Shown here: piece after piece, positions 51,295 through 59,831 of the stretch
Numbering within the stretch: the stretch's first letter is position 1
Layout: the number at the start of each line of letters is the position of its first letter
Assembly (NCBI GenBank): GCA_035651155.1
Contig: DASRGG010000002.1
Coordinates: 62,001-126,000 of the forward strand
Reading direction: 5' to 3'
DNA from: CF-39 sp035651155
GTDB taxonomy: Bacteria; Chloroflexota; Limnocylindria; P2-11E
Length of the DNA: 64,000 bases
Translations under genes and position numbers: made by a program
The notes under the pieces: generated by a model
What the model was told of the DNA's origin: nothing
The model's database searches: none
What the model saw: the letters and a program-made list of their open reading frames with translations, nothing else

Positions 51295-52241
51295 ACCACG
51301 GCTCCCGCCGGGCGGTCGGCGATCGAACGCCGGATCAGGTAGCGCGCGACCGCGTTCACGACGATCGCGACGAGGAGCAGGAGGAGCGCGACCTCGACGA
51401 TCGCGCTGAAGTAGAGCTGCGTGTCGGCTTCCACGAATTGATTGGCGATGGCCGATGCCATCGTGTAGCCGGGGACGAAGAGCGAGCCGGTGATGTCGCG
51501 CGACGAATTGCCGACCACCATGGTCACGGCCATCGTCTCGCCGAACGCACGCGCGACGCCGAGGACGACGCCGCCGATGATCCCCGGCCGCGCGTATGGC
51601 AGGACGGCGCGGCTCACCGCCTCCCAGCGGGTCGCGCCGAGCCCGATCATCGCCTCGCGCTGCGTCGGCGGCACCGCGAGGAGCACCTCGCGCGAGACCG
51701 CGGTGAGGATGGGCAGGATCATGATCGCGAGCACGACGCCGCCCGAGAGCAGGTCGAGGCCGACGGGCGTTCCGCTGAACAGCTGACCGACGAGCGGCAC
51801 GCGGCCGAGCGTTCCCTGCAGGGCGGGCTCGACACGGTCGCGCATGATCGGGACCATCACGAAGATCGCCCACAGCCCGTAGACGATGCTCGGGATGTAC
51901 GCGAGCAGCTCGATGACGTAGGCGATGGGCCCACGGACGCGGCGCGGCGCGAACTCGGTGAGGAAGATCGACGAGCCGACGGCGATCGGCGCGGCGAGCA
52001 CGACCGCGACCAGGGTGGTGACGACGGTCCCGTAGACGTACGCGGCCGCCCCGAAGACGAGATGGACGGGATCCCACACGGTCGTGGTGAAGTACGAGAG
52101 GCCGAAGGCGGCGAGCGACGGCCATGCGTCGACGACGATGAGGAGCGTGATGCCGGCCAGCGTGAGCGGTACGAGCATCGCCAGCACCGTCACGCCGGCC
52201 GCGAAGGCCCGGTCGCCGCGCTGCGTCGAGCGCCGGGCTAT
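51291..52241 (-). CDS. pstC: Phosphate ABC transporter permease
   Basis: This six-helix permease has the EAA loop GLGATRWEAVSRAVLPYARPG and IFLTEFAPRRVRG. The first canonical start is GTG 52193, but the conserved N-terminal segment RRSTQRGDRAFAAG is encoded upstream in frame back to the pstS stop. The only start-like triplet there is ATA 52241, overlapping that stop as ATAG. A non-canonical start or a base error is likely. Confidence 0.92.
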   Translation of the reverse strand: MARRSTQRGDRAFAAGVTVLAMLVPLTLAGITLLIVVDAWPSLAAFGLSYFTTTVWDPVHLVFGAAAYVYGTVVTTLVAVVLAAPIAVGSSIFLTEFAPRRVRGPIAYVIELLAYIPSIVYGLWAIFVMVPIMRDRVEPALQGTLGRVPLVGQLFSGTPVGLDLLSGGVVLAIMILPILTAVSREVLLAVPPTQREAMIGLGATRWEAVSRAVLPYARPGIIGGVVLGVARAFGETMAVTMVVGNSSRDITGSLFVPGYTMASAIANQFVEADTQLYFSAIVEVALLLLLVAIVVNAVARYLIRRSIADRPAGAVV

Positions 52242-53374
52242 TGCGATGGGAGCACCTTGCGGCCAGCGCTGGTCACCGACCGGAGGACGTCCTCGGCGGT
52301 CTTCACCACGTTCGCCGGCAGCGGCGCGTATCCGAGATCCTTCGTGAACGCCTGACCCTCATGCGTCCCCCACCACGCGTAGCGGACGAGGGCCTGCGCC
52401 TTCGCCTTGTCGGCGATGTCCTTCGAGACGAGCAGGAACGTGAAGGTGGAGATCGGCCACGCGTCCGGGTTGGTCGAGTTCGTGATCGAGATCTTCGCCT
52501 GCTCGCCGGCCAGCTTGCCGAGGTCGGGCATCGTGAATCCGTCCGCGGCCTTGCTCGTCGACTCCAGCGACGCCGCCACGTACTTGCCGGCGGCGTTCTT
52601 CACGACGCCGTAGCCGAGCTTGTTCTGGATCGCGTAGATGAGCTCGACGTACCCGATCGCGCCGGGCGTCTGCTTCACGGCGCCCGCGACGCCGGCATTG
52701 CCGGAGGCGCCGACACCGTTCGGCCAGTTCACCGACGTGGCCGAGCCGACCTTCGACTTCCAGTCCGGGCTGACCTTCGAGAGGTAGTCGGTGAACACGC
52801 CTGTCGTGCCGGACCCATCCGAGCGGTGGACCGTCGTGATCGTCATGTCGGGTAGCTCCACGCCGGTGTTCTCTGACGCGATCTTCGGGTCGTTCCACTT
52901 CGTGATGGTCCCGAGGTAGATGCCCGCCAGCGCGTCGGGCGTGAGCTTGAGCGTCGCCGTGACGTTCGGGATGTTGTACGTCGGGACGACCGCGCCCATC
53001 ACCGTCGGCACCAGGTAGAGGCCGCCGCTCACGGCCTTGATCTGGTCGTCGGTGAGCGGGACGTCGGATGCGCCGAAGTCGGCGGTCTTGTCCGTGAACG
53101 CCTTGATGCCGCCACCCGATCCGACGGCCTGGTAGTTGACCTGGACGCCGGTGAGCCTGTTGTACTCGTCGACCCACTTCGCGTAGATCGCGCCGGGGAA
53201 CGTCGCGCCCGCGCCGGTCAGGGCCTGCGCCTCGCTCGGGCACTTGCCGGTGACGGGCACGCCGCACGCGTCCGCGGACGATGGACCGCTCGACGGACTG
53301 GTCGCAGCACCGCCGCAGGCGGCGAGGACGACGCCGAAGGCGGTGAGGATCGCGAGCATCGTTCGGGATCTCAT
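52238..53374 (-). CDS. pstS: Phosphate-binding lipoprotein
   Basis: The product is about 378 residues with a lipobox LAACGG (~20) and the PstS fold: GAGATFPGAIYAKW, GSGGGIKAF, FGASDVPL and HRSDGSGTTGVFTDYL for phosphate binding. ATG 53374 has GAGAGAGT upstream. It leads pstSCAB-phoU and captures phosphate outside the membrane. Confidence 0.96.
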   Translation of the reverse strand: MRSRTMLAILTAFGVVLAACGGAATSPSSGPSSADACGVPVTGKCPSEAQALTGAGATFPGAIYAKWVDEYNRLTGVQVNYQAVGSGGGIKAFTDKTADFGASDVPLTDDQIKAVSGGLYLVPTVMGAVVPTYNIPNVTATLKLTPDALAGIYLGTITKWNDPKIASENTGVELPDMTITTVHRSDGSGTTGVFTDYLSKVSPDWKSKVGSATSVNWPNGVGASGNAGVAGAVKQTPGAIGYVELIYAIQNKLGYGVVKNAAGKYVAASLESTSKAADGFTMPDLGKLAGEQAKISITNSTNPDAWPISTFTFLLVSKDIADKAKAQALVRYAWWGTHEGQAFTKDLGYAPLPANVVKTAEDVLRSVTSAGRKVLPSQ

Positions 53375-53486
53375 GAGCACTCTCTCTCTTTCACTGTCAT
53401 CTCGCTGACAGCGTCGCCGCCTGCGGTGACAGGCTCGTGACCTCCGGTGGGCGGCCGGTGAGGGCTCTGTGAGCGGACGGTGAACG

Positions 53487-54200
53487 CTAGGAGGACGGCT
53501 CGCGCAGGCGATAGCCGACGCCGCGGACGGTCTCGATCCAGCGCGGATGCTCGGCGCTGTCGCCCAGCTTCTCGCGCAAGGTCTTCACGTGGGTATCGAC
53601 CGTGCGTGAGTCGCCGGCGAAGTCGAAGCCCCAGACGCTCGCGAGCAGCTGCTCGCGGCCGAAGACCTGACCCGGATGTGCCATCAGGAACGCGAGGAGA
53701 TCGAACTCCTTCGGCTTCAGCTCGATCTCGCCGCTCCCGAGGGTCACGCGATGCCGCGCCGGATCGAGGACGAGATCGTCGATCGCCATGCGCGGCCCGG
53801 CCGCCGCCGGATCCACGCGGCGTGTCCGGCGCAGCATCGCGCGCACCCGCGCGACGAGCTCGCGGGTCGAGAACGGCTTCGCCAGGTAGTCGTCCGCGCC
53901 GATCTCGAGGCCGACGACCGTGTCCAGCTCCGTGTCGCGCGCGGTGAGCATGATCACCGGCACGTCGCTCTCCCTGCGCAGCCGCCGGCAGACCTCGAAG
54001 CCGTCCATGCCCGGGAGCATCACGTCGAGGACCACGAGATCCGGCCGTCTCTGCTCGAACGACGCGAGCGCCTGCGCTCCGTCGGCGACGGTCACGACCT
54101 CGAAGCCCTCTTGGCCGAATGCGTACTGGAGCGTGTGACGGAGGTTCGCGTCGTCGTCGACGATGAGCAACCGCACCATGGGTGAGGCCGAGGCTAGCAT
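53487..54200 (-). CDS. PhoB/RegX3-type response regulator
   Basis: The 237-residue product has a receiver with Asp in VVLDVMLPGMDGFEV (~59) and Lys in AKPF, plus a winged helix ending DTHVKTLREKLGDSAEHPRWIETVRGVGYRL. Adjacent to pst genes and to a PhoR-like kinase, it should control phosphate starvation genes. ATG 54200 directly follows the kinase stop; ATG 54179 is an alternative start. Confidence 0.92.
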   Translation of the reverse strand: MLASASPMVRLLIVDDDANLRHTLQYAFGQEGFEVVTVADGAQALASFEQRRPDLVVLDVMLPGMDGFEVCRRLRRESDVPVIMLTARDTELDTVVGLEIGADDYLAKPFSTRELVARVRAMLRRTRRVDPAAAGPRMAIDDLVLDPARHRVTLGSGEIELKPKEFDLLAFLMAHPGQVFGREQLLASVWGFDFAGDSRTVDTHVKTLREKLGDSAEHPRWIETVRGVGYRLREPSS

Positions 54201-55979
54201 CTAGGACGCGTTCGCCCGCGGGATCGTGAAGCGGAACGTCGCTCCACGACCGGGGCCGGCGCTCGTCGCCGCGATCGTGCCGCCATGCGCCTGCACGATG
54301 TGCTTCGCGATCGCGAGGCCGAGGCCCGTTCCTTCGCTCGAGCGTGAGCGGTCCGCCTTGTAGAAGCGCTCGAAGATGCGGTCCAGCTCGGCCCCATCGA
54401 TCCCGGCACCGGTATCCGCGACGCTGAACGCGACGAGACCGTCGGCGTCCTGCGCCGAGAGCCGCACGGACCCGCCCGCGGGCGTGAACTTCACGCCGTT
54501 GTGGACGAGATTCGCGAGCACCTGCTCGATGCGATCCGCGTCCGCGCGGACATCGGATGCATCCGACGGCTCCACCACGAGCGCGACCCCGGCGCGTTCC
54601 GCGAGCGGTCCGAGACGTCTCGCGCATTCCACGAGGAGATCGGCCGGACGGTGACGGCTCAACGCGAGCGGCTCCGCGCCGGACTCGATGCGCGTGAGGG
54701 CGAGCAGCTCGTTGACGAGCTGCGCGAGACCGTCGATCTCGCGATGCATGCGCGCCACGAAGTCGCGTGCCGCGGCGGGGTCGTCGAGCGCGCCCTCCTC
54801 GAGCGTCTCGGCCATGGCCTTCAGCGATGTGATCGGCCGGCGGAGCTCGTGCGAGACGTTGGCGACGAAGTCGCTGCGCACCGTCTCGAGCCGTCGCAGC
54901 GCGGTGAGGTCCTGCAGGACGACGAGCGTCTCGCCACCTTCAAGGGGCCGCACGACCACGCGGCTGAAACGGCGCGGCTCGTTCCGCTCCACCGTCGCGA
55001 CGCGCTCGCGACCGTCGCGTGCCGCGTCGATCGCCTCGAGCGCCTCGTGGTCGCGGATCACTTCGACCAGGCGGCGCCCGACGACGGAGTCGCCCGCGCT
55101 CTTGCGAGCCGCCGCGTTCGCGAGCTCGACGCGACCGTCCTCGTCGGCGATGAGGATCGCGTCGGAGAGCTCGTCGACGAGCGCGGCAAGGTGGTCGCGC
55201 TCGGCCCGCGTCGCCGCACGCTCGGTCTGGACGGAGGCGGCCGAGCGGCGAAGCGCGGACGCGAGGCGCTCGACCTCCTCGGGACCGCGCACGTCGGCCA
55301 CACCTGCGCCGTCGCGTTCCGCCGCCTCGGTGATGCGCTCGATCGGACGGGTGATCGCTCGCGCGATGCCGTATGAGAGCGCGAGCGCGGCGAGCGCCGC
55401 CACGACCGCACCGGCGACGAGAGACCCGGCGAGCCGGGCGGCGAGCGCATCGACGGCGACGAGCGGCAGCGCGACGCGCGACACACCGATCACGCGGTCC
55501 GCGTCGCGCACGGGCACCGCGACGTAGAGCAGATCGCGATCGACCGTCGCCGAATGCCGAACGGTCCGACCCGGTGAGCCGGCGAGCGCCGGGACCACCT
55601 CGGGCCGCGTGGCGTGGTTCTCCATGCGGAGGCGGTCCTCGTCGGACTCGCCCAGGACGACGCCGTCGGTCGCGATGAACGTGACGCGGATCTGCGAATC
55701 CGTCGCGATACGGCGTGCGAGCGCATCGAGCGCGTCCGCATCGCGAGAGCGGAACGCGTCCCGCGCCAGGTCTCCCGCGAGGGAGGCTTCGCTCGCGAGG
55801 CGCGCGCCGAGCACCTCGATCTCGTGATCGCGCGCGATCGATGGGAGAGCGGCGGCGACGATGACGAACGCCACGACGACCGCCAGCACGGAGCCGAGGA
55901 ACACGCGAGCGCGGATCGTGCGAGGGAGGCGCGGCACCTGGACCCTCAGTATGCGAGCCGCGATCGAGAACGGCGACAC
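54201..55979 (-). CDS. PhoR-type sensor histidine kinase
   Basis: The 592-residue product has two membrane helices (~25-48 and ~185-207) around an extracytoplasmic domain, HAMP (RAITRPIERITEAAE), PAS (DAILIADEDGRVELANAAA), HisKA (VSHELRRPITSLK) and HATPase (NLVHNGVKFTP; GTGLGLAIAKH). The PAS-bearing layout is that of PhoR/WalK kinases. It forms an operon with the response regulator and senses phosphate status with Pst-PhoU. Confidence 0.93.
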   Translation of the reverse strand: MSPFSIAARILRVQVPRLPRTIRARVFLGSVLAVVVAFVIVAAALPSIARDHEIEVLGARLASEASLAGDLARDAFRSRDADALDALARRIATDSQIRVTFIATDGVVLGESDEDRLRMENHATRPEVVPALAGSPGRTVRHSATVDRDLLYVAVPVRDADRVIGVSRVALPLVAVDALAARLAGSLVAGAVVAALAALALSYGIARAITRPIERITEAAERDGAGVADVRGPEEVERLASALRRSAASVQTERAATRAERDHLAALVDELSDAILIADEDGRVELANAAARKSAGDSVVGRRLVEVIRDHEALEAIDAARDGRERVATVERNEPRRFSRVVVRPLEGGETLVVLQDLTALRRLETVRSDFVANVSHELRRPITSLKAMAETLEEGALDDPAAARDFVARMHREIDGLAQLVNELLALTRIESGAEPLALSRHRPADLLVECARRLGPLAERAGVALVVEPSDASDVRADADRIEQVLANLVHNGVKFTPAGGSVRLSAQDADGLVAFSVADTGAGIDGAELDRIFERFYKADRSRSSEGTGLGLAIAKHIVQAHGGTIAATSAGPGRGATFRFTIPRANAS

Positions 55980-56033
55980 GACGAAACCGGTCGCGAGTCG
56001 CGGTCATCCCGGCCTCCCGCATAATGGCCTCAC

Positions 56034-56117
56034 GGCGATGAGGCCCGCCGGCCGCGACGGCGGCGCAAACGCGGTGCGGTGCCGCTGATGGCTTCTACCG
56101 AGATCACTCGGCAGGAG
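56034..56117 (+). promoter_or_regulatory. Fluoride riboswitch A with ribosome-site hairpin
   Basis: The crcB-motif aptamer runs from GGCGATGAGGCCCGCC (56034-56049) to GATGGCTTCTACC (56087-56099), with an extended middle arm. CTACCGAG and CTCGGCAG (56095-56114) then form a hairpin that includes part of the AGGAG ribosome site (56113-56117). It should turn on translation when fluoride holds the aptamer. Confidence 0.85.
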
Positions 56118-56123
56118 CGAACG

Positions 56124-56204
56124 ATGGATCCAACAGCTGGAGCCGCGAACACGTCTCTCCCTCGTCCGATCTCGGCGGGAGCGCGTTCGGAGGGCATTTC
56201 GTGA
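56124..56204 (+). CDS. 26-residue leader ORF
   Basis: ATG 56124 is 6 bases after the AGGAG controlled by riboswitch A. The 26-codon frame (residues MDPTAGAANTSLPRPISAG and seven more) ends at TGA 56202-56204, overlapping the GTG start of the next gene (56201). This suggests that translation of the downstream gene depends on the leader. The peptide itself shows no known motif. Confidence 0.6.
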   Translation: MDPTAGAANTSLPRPISAGARSEGIS

Positions 56205-56755
56205 ACAACGACGAGCACGAGCCCGGCCACGAACGAGAGGCGCGCGCGTTCCTCGAACCCGAGCGCACGGCAACGAAGACCGAGATCGAGATGCTCGACG
56301 ACGAGCGTTCGCGGGCGGACTCCCTGATCGCACGCAACGGCTGGGACCGCCACGAGGGGATGCACATCATCTTCAGCCGCGGGCTGGTCGCGCTCGAGCG
56401 CGAGAGCCGGGATGGTCTGGAGTTCGAGGGAAAGCGTCTCATCGACATGAAGACCCCCGCCGAGCGGGAGCGGTTCCTCTTGGCGCGACTCGACCAGCTC
56501 GAGTCGAAGTACTCGGTGATGAAGTTCACCGCTTTCAACGCGCTGAGAGACAACGAAACGTTACGCATGAACGTGACCGGGCTCAGCGCGGAGTACGGAG
56601 CCCTCTCGGAGCAGAACAGGTATCTGCGCGACCGTGAGGACACGCTGCGAGCGCGGGTCGCCGAGCTCGAAGCCAAGGTCCGCTCAGCCGCGCCTGAGCC
56701 CCGCCGCACCCGTTGGCAGATCCTGCGACTCCTGGTGCGTGAGCTCTTCACGTGA
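56201..56755 (+). CDS. Acidic coiled-coil protein of unknown function
   Basis: The 184-residue product is largely helical. EIEMLDDERSRADSLIARNGWDRHEGMHIIFS precedes a long coiled coil (~70-165; LARLDQLESKYSVMKFTAFNALRD, LSEQNRYLRDREDTLRARVAELE). It starts at GTG 56201, coupled to the 26-residue leader under a fluoride riboswitch, so it should be made under fluoride. Its 3' end overlaps the convergent MutS-like gene by 72 bases. No family is recognised. Confidence 0.7.
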   Translation: MNNDEHEPGHEREARAFLEPERTATKTEIEMLDDERSRADSLIARNGWDRHEGMHIIFSRGLVALERESRDGLEFEGKRLIDMKTPAERERFLLARLDQLESKYSVMKFTAFNALRDNETLRMNVTGLSAEYGALSEQNRYLRDREDTLRARVAELEAKVRSAAPEPRRTRWQILRLLVRELFT

Positions 56756-58255
56756 GCGACCTGGCGCCGCGCCGAACACACGCACATACAGGTCTTCGCC
56801 GAAGCTCGTCGGCAACGGCTCGCCCTCGACGAGCTTGAAGGTGCGCTCGCCGTCGGGGCGCCGCTCCGCGCGCAGGAACAGAGCCTCACCCGTGGTCTCG
56901 CGCTGGAAGCGGTAAGCCAGCTCGAAGGAGTGGGTCACGAAGAAGACACGGATCCCCGCCTCGAGGAGCGCGTGGACGATCCCGCCGGCGATCTCCGCGC
57001 CCTCGCGCTCGTTGGTCGCGGCGAACGACTCGTTGAGCAGCACGATCGCGTTCGGGCCGAGCTGGTCGACGAGCTCGCTCATCCGATGCAGCTCCTCGTC
57101 CAGCTTGCCGCTGGACATGGTGGGGTCCTCTTCGCGTTTGAAGTGCGTGAAGACTCCGGCGCAGACGCTGGCGCGGTATCCCTCGGCCGCGACGAACATG
57201 CCGGCCTGCATCATGAGCTGCGCCAACCCGAGGGCGCGCAGGAACGTCGACTTCCCGCCCTGGTTCGCGCCGGTGATCATCACGAGAGAGCGGCCGTCGG
57301 CGTGCACGTCGTTGCCGACGACGCGCTCGCGCAGCGTGAGCGTCAGGCAGACCTCGTACAGCCCACGCGCCGACAGCGCGAGTCGGTCGGTCGCCTCGGG
57401 ATCGGGAAAACACAGCGGCTCACCCTTCGCTTCGAGCGCGCGGCGGAGGTTGAGACAGGCGAGGTAGAAGCCGAGCTCGAAACGCACCATGCTGAAGAAG
57501 CTGAGGATGCGATCGGTCGATTGCGCCAGGGCATTGGCCACGACGTTGAGTCCCTGACCCCGAAGCGCCGAGAGCGCCTGGGCGCCGGCTTCATCACGCG
57601 GAGGGATCACGATCGTGTACAGGGAGCGCTCTCTGCTCGGGAGCCACCGCCGCCAGCTCCGCTTCGTCGGCCAGGGCTTGCGCAGGACGTAGTCCGCGCC
57701 CTTGTTCCCCTTGCCGAGGCGAGCGCTGACCAGGATCCCATGCCTAGAGCGGAGCTGCCGCAGATGGCCGTCGAGGGTCAGCAAGTACGCATCGTCCAAC
57801 TCGGTCCTCAGCATCGTGAAGAAGGCGGCGAACCCGGCGGACGCGAACTCGTGGGCGTGCTCGTCGGCGAGATGCCGCAGCCGCCTCAGTGAGCGCACGA
57901 ACAGATCGAGCACCTCGACCGACCGTCCAAGGAGGACCTCGGGATAGTCCATGAAGCTGTGCCATACCTTGCGCTCGCCCTCGATCGCGGCTACGGCGAT
58001 GTCGTAGATCTCCTTGACGACAGGCGCACGCTCCACGCAGTCCTTGAGCACCTGCTGGCGGTAGCGGATCTCGGCCGGGTCGTTCAGGCCGGACAGGAGC
58101 ACCGTCTTCGCCGTCTCGAGCAGGAAGCCGTCCCCACCGGCCATCGCGTCGAGCAGGGTCTCGAGCTCGAGGTCCTTCGTAAGCGACCGTTCGTTGGGCG
58201 GAAGCGTGCGCTCGAGCTCGAAGTCCTTCTCTCGGTGCAGCAGGAAGGCCTTCAT
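56684..58255 (-). CDS. MutS-family ATPase, second of a pair
   Basis: The 523-residue product has a helical lever/clamp-like region (1-330) and a C-terminal MutS ATPase: Walker A ITGANQGGKSTFLRALG (~335), a MutS-type loop GVFTHFKREEDPTMSSGKL, Walker B AIVLLNESFAAT and the terminal THSFELA. The usual Walker B Asp is Asn; the Glu is kept. The mismatch-binding N-terminal domain of MutS is absent. ATG 58255 overlaps the stop of its paralog (ATGA). MutS-like genes are known partners of fluoride riboswitches; the role is unknown. Confidence 0.85.
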   Translation of the reverse strand: MKAFLLHREKDFELERTLPPNERSLTKDLELETLLDAMAGGDGFLLETAKTVLLSGLNDPAEIRYRQQVLKDCVERAPVVKEIYDIAVAAIEGERKVWHSFMDYPEVLLGRSVEVLDLFVRSLRRLRHLADEHAHEFASAGFAAFFTMLRTELDDAYLLTLDGHLRQLRSRHGILVSARLGKGNKGADYVLRKPWPTKRSWRRWLPSRERSLYTIVIPPRDEAGAQALSALRGQGLNVVANALAQSTDRILSFFSMVRFELGFYLACLNLRRALEAKGEPLCFPDPEATDRLALSARGLYEVCLTLTLRERVVGNDVHADGRSLVMITGANQGGKSTFLRALGLAQLMMQAGMFVAAEGYRASVCAGVFTHFKREEDPTMSSGKLDEELHRMSELVDQLGPNAIVLLNESFAATNEREGAEIAGGIVHALLEAGIRVFFVTHSFELAYRFQRETTGEALFLRAERRPDGERTFKLVEGEPLPTSFGEDLYVRVFGAAPGRSREELTHQESQDLPTGAAGLRRG

Positions 58256-59823
58256 CGCCCGAGGCGATCCTTCAGGTGCCCGTACGTCAGCCTGTACTTC
58301 GCGGCGATCGCGGTCGCGTATGCGCGTCCGTCCGCGACCATGCGAACGATCTTGTAGGTCCGTCGCGTCGGCGCTGCCGGGTCGACCGCGCTCACCACGC
58401 TGACGGTCGCCTCGCTCACCGACGCGAGCTCGTGGACGAAGGTGACCCAGACGCAGATGAGGTCGAGGTCGAGTATCCGCGCGAGGACCTTCTCGCTGAG
58501 GAAGCGCGCGTCTCGCAGGGTCGTCGAGGTGAAGATCTCGTTCAGGATCACGACGCTCTTCGACGTCGCGCGCTCGAGGATGGCATGGATCCTGACCAGG
58601 TCATCCTGCAGCTTGCCTCGGAGGTCGGCGAGATGCTCCTCACGCTCGAAGTGGGTGAAGACCTCGTCGCAGAGGAAGAGCCGCGCCTCGCTTCCGGGCA
58701 CGAGGCAGCCGAGGCTCGCGAGGTAGTGCAGCTGCCCAACGGTCCTCGCGAAGGTCGTCTTTCCACCTTGGTTCGGTCCGGTCACCACGAAGACGCGCTC
58801 GCGGTCGTGCAGATCGAGGTCGTTGGTGACCACCGGCGGCTGCTTCTCGGAGACCAGCTTCTGCGCGAGCGCGAGATCGAACGTGTCCTTCGCGGCGATC
58901 GCCTTCGACTCGCCGGAGACGTGCGGGTAGCAGAAGCGCAGCCCCGCCGAGCCGATCCGGCGGACGTGCTCGAGATAGGCGACGTAGAACTGCACTTCCC
59001 GGTCGAATGACGCGATCGTGGCATCGAGGAACCGCCGGTGGCGATCGCAGTACTCGTCCAGCGCGCGGAATACGTCGGGGTAGAGCAGCGCGACCCGCTC
59101 CAGGATGCCCGCCTCGACGTGGTCCATCTCCGGGTCGGCGCGGAACCGCACGCGGTAGTCCTTCACCGCGCCGCGCTTGAACTTCTCGAAGGTGGCTTCG
59201 ACCTCCGCGGCGTAGTCCGCTTCTGACTCGTACTTGCGCACGGTGACCCGATCCGTGGCGATGTGCAGCCCGTACCTCACCTGCGCCAGGTCCTCCCTCA
59301 CCTGTGCGGTGTCCGCGACCAGCGCGGTGAATTCGTCGGACCGGACGTACCGCGAGAGCTGCTCGCGGAACGCGATCAGGCCGCGCGCCCGCAGTTCCGC
59401 GCCGGCGAGATCGTCAGAGAGGCGCGCGACCGCTTCGCCATAGATCTGCGCGGCATCGAGGAACCAGGCCTCCTTCTGATAGGCGTGACGCAGCTTCTCG
59501 GATCGCGCGAGATGTGCGCGCATCGCCCGCATCTTCTCCGCGAACGAGGCGATCGACCCGGAGAGCGCCTCGCCTTCGAGATCCCGCAGCACCTCCTGCC
59601 GGTAGGAGACCGACGCGACCTGGCGGAGCGGTACGTAGAAGAAGGACTCGAGGTCGTATTCCTCGCGCCCGACGGTGATCGAGGCGACGACCCGATCGAG
59701 ATTCAGATCCCGGAAGCACGCCGGCTCTCGCGCCTGTTCGACCCGCGCCCTGTCCTCGGCTCGATCGAAGAGGACGCTACAGAACCGACGCATCGCGGCT
59801 CCCGACGCCTCGTCCGATCCCAT
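58252..59823 (-). CDS. MutS-family ATPase, first of a pair
   Basis: The 523-residue product has the same length and layout as its neighbour: a helical N-terminal region (~1-345) and an ATPase with Walker A VTGPNQGGKTTFARTVG, loop EVFTHFEREEHLADLRGKL, Walker B SVVILNEIFTSTT and TFVHELASVSE. Again Asn replaces the Walker B Asp. The two diverged copies probably act as a heterodimer, as MutS proteins work in pairs. ATG 59823 has GAGAGG upstream and lies 8 bases after the transporter stop. Confidence 0.85.
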   Translation of the reverse strand: MGSDEASGAAMRRFCSVLFDRAEDRARVEQAREPACFRDLNLDRVVASITVGREEYDLESFFYVPLRQVASVSYRQEVLRDLEGEALSGSIASFAEKMRAMRAHLARSEKLRHAYQKEAWFLDAAQIYGEAVARLSDDLAGAELRARGLIAFREQLSRYVRSDEFTALVADTAQVREDLAQVRYGLHIATDRVTVRKYESEADYAAEVEATFEKFKRGAVKDYRVRFRADPEMDHVEAGILERVALLYPDVFRALDEYCDRHRRFLDATIASFDREVQFYVAYLEHVRRIGSAGLRFCYPHVSGESKAIAAKDTFDLALAQKLVSEKQPPVVTNDLDLHDRERVFVVTGPNQGGKTTFARTVGQLHYLASLGCLVPGSEARLFLCDEVFTHFEREEHLADLRGKLQDDLVRIHAILERATSKSVVILNEIFTSTTLRDARFLSEKVLARILDLDLICVWVTFVHELASVSEATVSVVSAVDPAAPTRRTYKIVRMVADGRAYATAIAAKYRLTYGHLKDRLGR

Positions 59824-59831
59824 CGCCTCTC

